Below, one piece after another: positions 57,480 to 64,000 of a stretch of DNA of 64,000 bases (positions are counted from its first letter, which is position 1; each line of letters begins with the position of its first letter). A program made the position numbers and the translations under genes. The stretch lies in assembly GCA_003550325.1 (NCBI GenBank), contig QKWP01000266.1:210549-274548 (forward strand), in the 5' to 3' direction. Source of the stretch: Gigaspora rosea (Eukaryota; Glomeromycota; Glomeromycetes; Diversisporales; Gigasporaceae). The notes under the pieces were generated by a model. It was given only the letters and a program-made list of their open reading frames with translations, made no database searches and was not told the origin of the DNA.

Positions 57480-57613
57480 AAGGCTCCGCGGCTGGCAACA
57501 GTGCAAGGACCTTTGGTAGTCAGTGTTTAGGCTCCGCGGCTGAGTAGCAGTGCAAGGACCTTCGTTAGTCGACGTTCAGCCTCTGCGGCTGCGTTAGCAG
57601 TGCAAAGACCTCA
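57480..57613. repeat. GC-rich tandem repeat, 49-bp unit, nearly three copies
   Basis: The units start AGGCTCCGCGGCTG, AGGCTCCGCGGCTG and AGCCTCTGCGGCTG and continue AGCAGTGCAAGGACCTTYG. This is the most GC-rich stretch of this part of the window. Partial echoes (CAGCTGAGATAGGAGTGCAA) lie near 58050. Confidence 0.75.
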
Positions 57614-58512
57614 GAAATTGTAGCATCATACCAGAAGTACACAGCCCGATCCTCGTTTTTAGCTATATAGTCGCTTTTCTCCGGTACCTTGTGAAGTCTG
57701 TTTTATTTTGGATAGTCAGGTTGGGTTAGTGTTCCAGATTGTTGGGCATTATATGTGGAACACTGTAGGGTAGTGTTTTGGTTTAGTCAGTAGGTGGATA
57801 CTAGTAGACCAATTATGAATGTAATGTACCTTTAAGGGTTAGAGCCTGCAATGGTAGCGAGCCTATTCCCATATGTTTTTTCATCGGATTACAATAAAAT
57901 CTCTGATCGAACGATAAAAATTCGATAAAAATGATGCATGTAGCGATGATCTGCATAAAATGAAGTAATATAAAATAATTAACATATGAAAAGTTTGCGC
58001 TTGATGATCTGCAGCTGCAGTAGTACAGACTTCGTGCTTAGTAGTTATGCCAGCTGAGATAGGAGTGCAAGGGCATATAAATAATTAGTTATGCGATTCT
58101 TTCTTAATACGTTCTCATATGAGGAGTCATATACATATTTGATATAGTGCCTGTCAACGATAGTGAACGGATTCTCACATGTTTTTCTTTCGTGTAAATA
58201 TAGTCAGCTGATCGAACAATAAATTTCTTTCATTTATTAAAAATTGTCCTTTTAAAAGCTGTAATTTCAATGATTCCTTGTTGAATTCTTATTTTCTAGT
58301 ATAACATCCGTTTATATACAATATCTTGTAATTGTATGATTAAGAAACACTAAAAATTTTTTGCCAATTTTTTTTCTCAATCTTTAAGTGCTCTTTCGAT
58401 ATTCGGGGCTATCTATAGTCCAGCATAATTCACAAATGACCTTAAGTATTAAAATTGACCTGGACATTATTGGGAGATCAATACTACGTATGTAGAACTT
58501 TCAATATATATA
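57614..58512. other. Gene-free stretch
   Basis: Mixed-composition sequence. No gene recognised; two related segments (near 57850-57910 and 58150-58225) share TCTCACATGTTTTTYWTC-like and CTGATCGAACRATAAA words, an old duplication. Confidence 0.45.
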
Positions 58513-58682
58513 TGTGCTGTACCCCGGTGCCCAATTCGGAATCGGGCTGCCCCAGATAAAAATTTTGTAGCAGAATTAGGACTTTAGGTGACTTTAGGGT
58601 TAGGGTTAGGGTTAGGGCTAGTGTTAGAGGTAGGATTAGGCCAGATTCCAAATTGGGACAAATTCCAAATCCGGGTATAACA
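58513..58682. mobile_element. MITE-like element with telomere-like core
   Basis: The left end TGTACCCCGGTGCCCAATTC and the right end AATTCCAAATCCGGGTATAACA are imperfect inverted partners. The centre holds four TTAGGG units near 58588-58613 and diverged ones after them. Confidence 0.45.
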
Positions 58683-58941
58683 TATATTATATTAATTATA
58701 TATTATAAATGTCCTATCCGCACCAAAGTATCTGAATGGTCAGAACTAACTACTTACATGACTTGCGACCAATACGAATTAGTTGACGTGGGTAAATCAT
58801 GATTTTGATTTCATATACCGATACTGCTGTTAATATTAAAATTCAGGTTAGCAATCATGTTTATCACCTGTTATGAGTGATGAGATGTGCATTCTTATTA
58901 AATAACGGTCACAGATCACATGTCATGGGAAACATATAATC
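58683..58941. other. Gene-free stretch
   Basis: Nothing recognised. Confidence 0.4.
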
Positions 58942-59223
58942 TTGATACTTTGCTTAGCAGATTTCGACTTCCCACATAAATATATACATTCACACATTTT
59001 TGAAAGCAGTCATAGCCATAACAATTTGAGTCCCACGACTGTAGAAAAAAATCACATTCAGGATATGATAAAAACTCGGTTTGCTATGTACGTAGATCAA
59101 ATGAAGCGTAACTGTCATGAGTGTCCTGTTCATTTTATCAATCAGCTATATTACGTGAAATTAATCAAGGTTTATGATATACAAACTAGCATTAGAATTC
59201 ATCTGCGTAATTATGACGATTGA
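58942..59223 (+). CDS. Possible small unknown protein
   Basis: The frame carries 93 codons, but its first codon is not ATG and the first internal ATG gives only about 50 residues (MIKTRFAMYVDQMKRNCHEC). The sequence is of fairly normal composition (Cys, His and Arg present) and less AT-driven than its neighbours, which is the only reason to list it. No domain recognised. It could be an exon of a broken gene or chance. Confidence 0.2.
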   Translation: MILCLADFDFPHKYIHSHIFESSHSHNNLSPTTVEKNHIQDMIKTRFAMYVDQMKRNCHECPVHFINQLYYVKLIKVYDIQTSIRIHLRNYDD

Positions 59224-60659
59224 ATTATGAAAATTAAAATGCTAACGTAATTAGTGATGGTCGAATTATTAAATTAAGGGGTTTCAGAATTAAAAAAAAT
59301 AGCGTATTTCAGAAATAATAAGAATCTTATTTGTGTATCAAAATTTTAAAATCGAAAAATGAAATGGGAGTGTTTTAGAGACTCCCATTTGACGAAATAA
59401 GTAAAAATTTTTTTATTAGCAGACCGATATGATTATTGCAAATCTCATTCTGATTGGTTAATTTATTTAAAACAAAATTTGAGACTTCGTAAAAATAGCG
59501 TAACTTTACATATATTAATGTTTGAAACTTCATAGTTTATATTTTGTTCAACAAAGATCTTAATTTTCTGCATCCGAAAATCTCTTTTTTGCATACTAAA
59601 ATCTTGCTAGTAACACTGTCAAAGGGTAAACTACGTAAAAACACAGGACTATGTAGTATGTGGCAAAGATCTAAATGAATACAAGAATAGTTTCACATTT
59701 GTTTTCGTGTTTCTATTAAGACTGACTCTAAATAGGCTTAACTTCTAGAGTTAGATATTCGTTTTATTTGCTTGCTCGAATTAATTGTCCAGGTAACTTT
59801 TATTTATACACTTTAAAATATTTGTTTGGGAACATGTTTCGTTATCAAATATATAAATTGTGACTATCTTTTACTTAGTATTGTTTAACAAATTATTTTA
59901 TTTAATACTTATACTGTTCTTGTGTTAATCTTATAAAAGTTAATTGCCAAGAAAGTAGACGTAGACGTGATTTAAATCAAATACATGCACTGTAATATTG
60001 TTTAATCCAATAATTATAAGTTGTAATGCGCCTCTAATAAAAATGATGACAGAAAAATATAATAGAATTACTGTTATAAAAAACTGGGATAAAATAAAGA
60101 AATGCTTCACTGAAAATAATTCATTTATTCGTATTTTTAAAATCGTATGTGCCAAAATCGAATTTTTATATATTAAGTGGAATTGATTGGTTAATTATTA
60201 TGTATGGTCATCATTTGATAAAATCGAATTTTGTGACATATCGAATGGAAACAAATCCGCCCATATGCGTGATCACAGAAATTTGAAAAGCGCGATTAGG
60301 GCTGCAAAAGTTTTTATATTACATAATTAAAATCGGTGATGAGGTAAAAAAACAGTTTATCCCATAATAATATTTAAAAATAATTTAGAATTATTTTCCT
60401 CATGCTATTTTTAATTAATGAAAAAATATTTATTTTATTTGCATAAGTCATCAATGCTTTGTTCTCATAGTAAGCATTTATCTACTAACTAAATTTGAAA
60501 GCTTTGTGTTGTGCAGTTTTGCTTATCATAAATATTTAAAATAGATCGCGGGTAAAAATTTTAACAATTAAGTAAATAATTAGAGTTGTTGAACTCTCAT
60601 TCCATATGGTCTCGATAGCCAATAGTAAAAAAAGAACAATAAAGCTTGCCTTTTTTGAA
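59224..60659. other. AT-rich stretch, no supported gene; module copy 3
   Basis: At 60190-60285 the minus strand carries CATATGGGCGGATTTGTTTC, matching 13228-13330. An open minus-strand frame (60155-59940) begins 40 bp beyond it with strongly hydrophobic content (FFITVILLYFSVIIFI); it could encode a membrane peptide but is too weak to call. Confidence 0.4.
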
Positions 60660-61379
60660 TTGATCCTATCAAACCAACTAGACATAGGAAGATTTCAGCC
60701 GGATTCACAGTATAATGAATTTAGGGCAGTTTTTTTACATCGATATATTTTAACAGCAAGTACAGTATTCAAAATTAAATGCGGTTAAATCCGAAATATT
60801 TATAACTATGTATCTGAATCAGTGTTGAGAAATAAAAAAAAAATAGAGCAAAAAGCTCAATTTTTTGTCATAAAAAAAAAAGTATTTTTATTAATAATTT
60901 GCTAGAACATTAACAGAAAAATAAAAAAGATTGAATAGAATTACAAGCCAGTGGAAAAATATAGTAGGATGACAACACTAGTCTGAATATTTTTCTTTTT
61001 TTGAAAGTCAGTATTTACCTACGATGTCGTATTACACTTTAATATCCTTTTATAAATTATTAATCCGTTTTATAATTCTCGTTTATCAACAGGTTCATTT
61101 ATCAGCCACCAAAAATTGTATTTTTATTTCATTTTCATCATCAGAACTTTCTATTTCTTCAATCCAATAAGTAATCAAAGCATTAACAGATCGTATAGTT
61201 GGTCGTTTATTCGGGTTATATTCCATGCATCGCTTGGCTAACTTAATATAACAATCAGGAATACCAAATGAAAACTCTGGTCGCAATCCACGGCAAATTT
61301 TCACCGCAAGATTGGTATTAAAATTATAACCATCAAAAGCCATTTTTCCAGTTGATATTTCCGTCATAATAATACCCAA
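60660..61379. repeat. Partial duplication of the Sel1-kinase 3' region
   Basis: ATTGATCCTATCAAACCAAC starts both this segment and 54053. They share the downstream noncoding sequence (TTTAACAGCAARTACAGTAT) and then the kinase C-lobe. About 160 bp (60830-60995) is present only here. The match stops at 61380, in the middle of the kinase coding sequence. Confidence 0.8.
61095..61379 (-). pseudogene. TKL kinase C-lobe fragment
   Basis: Reads GIIMTEISTGKMAFDGYNFN, AVKICRGLRPEFSFGIPD and CMEYNPNKRPTIRSVNALI, then ends IQFLVADK. Nearly the same as residues about 562-650 of the Sel1-kinase at 54280-56517, but lacking the glycine loop, catalytic loop and Sel1 part. No promoter or start is attached; it is the coding part of the segmental duplication and should be inactive. 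Confidence 0.85.
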
Positions 61380-61630
61380 TAAGGTAGCTGCGCGACGCTG
61401 TCACGCAAAACCAGGAACGGAAGAATTAGTAGATCATTTAGAAGTTTTAAAAAAAATGAATTGTTTAGTAGTTTATTAATAGTAATTAATAAATTATGTA
61501 TATTTTAGTTTTATGTGTGTGGTGAGAGATTGTATTTGATTGGGTTATATTATTAAATTTTGAAATTAGATGTATAGTAGATGTATTATTATATTAATTA
61601 TTATAGTAGTTTATTGGGGGTGGCAATCAA
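61380..61630. other. Short gene-free stretch at the duplication breakpoint
   Basis: Begins AGGTAGCTGCGCGACGCTGT, unrelated to the kinase. No gene. Confidence 0.4.
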
Positions 61631-61917
61631 TTAATCGACAATCACTTCACCGACATAACATTTCACTGACAATTATTCGCCGACACATTCATTTTACCGA
61701 CAGAAGCTCATTTCACCGACAAAGTAATTCTGGTCATTGTCATTAGGGTCAGGGTAGAATTAGGTAGAATTAGGGCTAAAGTTAGGGTGCTTTTTGAAAA
61801 AAAACTTGTCGGTGAAATGAACTTCGGTGAAACAAACTGTCAGTAAAATGAACTTGTCGGTGAGTATTTGTCGGTAAAATTTTATGTTGGTGAAGTGATT
61901 GTCGGCGAAATAATACG
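61631..61917. mobile_element. TTCACCGACAA fold-back element, best copy
   Basis: Terminal parts CGACAATCACTTCACCGACA and (complement) CGACAATCACTTCACCAACA. Between them are about five TTCACCGAC-type words on each side and the centre TAATTCTGGTCATTGTCATT, then AGGGTCAGGGT. No coding capacity. Confidence 0.75.
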
Positions 61918-62143
61918 AACCCGTTTATTGGGCATGTGCTAGTACTATGTCTGTTTTTTAGTGTTTATTGTTTAATCGTGTATTTAAGTTAAACGTATTT
62001 GGTATAATAATGAAATATGGTATAGGAAGTATTTAATATAGAGAAAGCATTGTAATAGTACTTGTAAAATATTATATATATATATATATATATTTGAATA
62101 TTTAAATTTGTTTGACTAATAAGTGCCATATTTAGTGCTTGAT

Positions 62144-62852
62144 AAGGGTGTGGCGCCTTAGAGAAGTGGTCAAGGTGTCACCCCCAAGCGGCAGGTTGAC
62201 AGTTCGAATCCCACTGTTGATGCTTTGAACAATAGGCCTGTGTTCGGTAACCATGTGGCTCAGATTGGTTGGGTTGCAAAAACCTGTTACCTTGGTTCCA
62301 CCATCTTGAATGGGAGCTACAGCGCAATGGTGTTATTGTTATACCGTAAAATCCAGGGAACCAGAGGAATGGAAACCCGTTTGGCAAGTCCTGAATTAGG
62401 AGGTAATAGTGAAGATCTACAATAACACTACCAAAAGAAGGTGGGTGGTCGGGATCGGAATGAACCTAATAAGGGCAAGCAGCTTTGTCGCTAAATCCGT
62501 ATCCGAAGTGGAATGGGACACAGAAGACAACGGTAGGCAATTGGTGCGAGGGTAAAGTAGCCCTTAGGCTGATGATTTATCAAAAAGAGTTGGGCCCCTT
62601 AATATCTGCGTTTGTGCAGTGCAACAGGTAGTAATAGGAAGAGCGTGAACCAGAGGGTTTAAATAGGCAATTCCCGTAGTTGGGTTGTAGGTATGGCAGC
62701 TAGTGTAGAACCTTCGGGCGGACTACTTAAATTAGGCACCAAAAGTGCACGTGTGGCTAGTTGTATCCTCATTCATGTAATAAATATTACGTCCTAATAA
62801 CTCATAATAAAATCCTGGCCATAGTACCCGGCCTTTAAAGTTTAAAAAAAAA
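62144..62852 (+). mobile_element. tRNA-derived SINE (709 bp) with 16-bp TSD
   Basis: The duplication ATATTTAGTGCTTGAT lies at 62128-62143 and 62853-62868. The head (62151-62222) resembles a type-II tRNA: an A-box-like TTAGAGAAGTGG and a perfect-looking B box AGTTCGAATCC, which would form an internal RNA polymerase III promoter. A long unrelated body follows, and the 3' end is A-rich (AAAGTTTAAAAAAAAAA). The tail does not match that of the LINE at 41689-49644, so another LINE probably mobilised it. The length is unusually long for a SINE. Confidence 0.85.
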
Positions 62853-62868
62853 ATATTTAGTGCTTGAT

Positions 62869-63186
62869 TAGGTTTGGTTCCTAAAATGATAATAATTAAT
62901 AATTATGAATTGATTATATTAAAGTTTAATAGCTAATGCTTTAAAAAATGTTTTAATTTAAATATATAATAAATTTTAATAAATAGTTAAAACTTTGTGG
63001 TCAAAGTATGTTAGTGCATCCAACTTGGAAATTATGGGGCAGCCTCGTAAAAATTGTATATAACACGTTATTGATATAGGTGTATACTAATCTATATAAA
63101 AATATTTCATACGTAGGTTTATTATGTTAAAGTGATGAATAAAGTGTGACACTAATCGATATAACAAAGGTTTAATATGTAAGTTA
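62869..63186. other. AT-rich gene-free stretch
   Basis: Nothing recognised beyond AT-rich sequence. Confidence 0.4.
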
Positions 63187-63507
63187 TACCGTATGTGTCC
63201 GAAATTAAGCTACCTTTTTTGGCCAAAAATTTACACGAAAAATCGTAAAGTAGCTTATTTTCGAAATATAGCGTTTTTTGAAAAATTGAAAAACGTACTA
63301 ATAAAATGTTATCCAAATAACACCAAATTTTACCATAGGTGTATTTTGGTGCGCTGAACAACTTTACTTAATCGATTTTTTGAAGTTTACTTAGTAAAAA
63401 CAAAAGTTTTATATGTAGCAACTGCTAACAAATTTTTTAAGATTTTTAAAAAAAATCAGGAGGGTAGCTTATTTTAGGTAGTGGCTTATTTTCGGACATA
63501 TACGGTA
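63187..63507. mobile_element. Tc1/mariner-like MITE (321 bp with TA)
   Basis: Inverted ends TACCGTATGTGTCCGAAATT and (complement) TACCGTATATGTCCGAAAAT; the outer TA is probably the target duplication. Both ends continue into AAGC(T/C)AC. The interior is noncoding. Confidence 0.75.
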
Positions 63508-64000
63508 CTGTTTAATGACCATAAAAGTGTATATAACTCGCAAAATCTCATTTTTATAGTCAGGTAATATTATTAATTATGTAACGCAATCGCACAGAAC
63601 TTTACTTTCTTATTTGCATTATATACTGGTACTTTATGTGTAATGTTCTAAATTGATATCAGTTATGTGTATAGTCAGTCAAATCGATATATGTGGCCTA
63701 ATATGTTACAGAATTCAGACATGCTAAGCTGAAGTGATGAAACAGTTATTCTTGTATTAGCTGATTTTATTGCAAAATCATACTGATGTTCATTTTTTAC
63801 GATTAGTTTAGTGCTTCAGTCGAGGCTTGTTGTTTAAGGATGGGGTTTTTTTTTGTTTTTACCGGGATGATATACGAGTTTATCAACTTCGGGTTTCTAC
63901 TAATATCAGTTAATAGAATATATTAAAGTAGGGCTAGCGGTATTCATAAAAGGCTGTGAGCATACTGATGCTAAAGGCATAAAATTTATGAACAGTTTTT
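63508..64000. other. Gene-free stretch to the window end
   Basis: AT-rich; no gene, repeat or RNA recognised. Confidence 0.4.

Noticed and set aside
58586-58625. A chromosome end
   Set aside because: Only about four TTAGGG units, with unrelated sequence on both sides.
62151-62222. A functional tRNA gene
   Set aside because: A and B boxes are present, but the stems do not close cleanly and the unit is the head of a 709-bp element with a 16-bp target duplication.

Overview
The window is AT-rich eukaryotic nuclear DNA and most resembles the genome of an arbuscular mycorrhizal fungus (Glomeromycotina, Rhizophagus-like). The grounds are a Sel1-repeat/TKL-kinase fusion, a second kinase fused to TPR repeats, further Sel1 repeats, short GT-AG introns, and a very high load of mobile-element relics. 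The genus is an inference from gene content; no rRNA or tRNA gene is present to confirm it. There is one 26-base N gap (12202-12227) and one single N (48264).

Layout. 1-4.5 kb: half of a TTAA-flanked palindrome, a T-rich minisatellite and three MITEs. 4.7-5.5 kb: an intact glycosyltransferase family 25 gene. 6,424-23,547: a 17.1-kb block bounded by inverted TAGTGATACGGGC termini and a perfect 8-bp target duplication (GTCTAAAC). It holds broken ribonucleotide reductase and NUDIX genes that look like old giant-virus-type genes, a C2H2 protein, a large broken multicopy gene (zinc finger, Sel1 repeats, and a core that may be RNase-H-like), three small unknown genes and many nested MITEs. 24-31 kb: a broken TKL-kinase/TPR gene with a hAT MITE in its TPR exon, plus MITEs. 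31-41.6 kb: a gene desert with a near-perfect 510-bp palindrome, a dead Tc1 element carrying a 2.1-kb palindromic PIF/Harbinger-like insertion, and fold-back elements. 41.7-49.6 kb: a full-length but dead LINE with a 16-bp target duplication. 49.7-53.3 kb: AT-rich desert. 53.3-56.5 kb: two double-hairpin elements, a MITE and an apparently intact Sel1/TKL-kinase gene of four exons. 57-64 kb: MITEs, GC-rich tandem repeats, a duplicated kinase tail, a 709-bp tRNA-derived SINE and a Tc1-like MITE.

How the genes work together: GT25 would act in the secretory pathway, and the Sel1-kinase would act as a cytoplasmic scaffold-kinase. Both kinase genes and the Sel1-bearing gene belong to the expanded signalling families of these fungi. 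The main theme of the window is mobile elements nested inside one another, datable from their target-site duplications, including insertions into two host-type exons. Several frameshifts lie in A/T homopolymers and could be sequencing errors.
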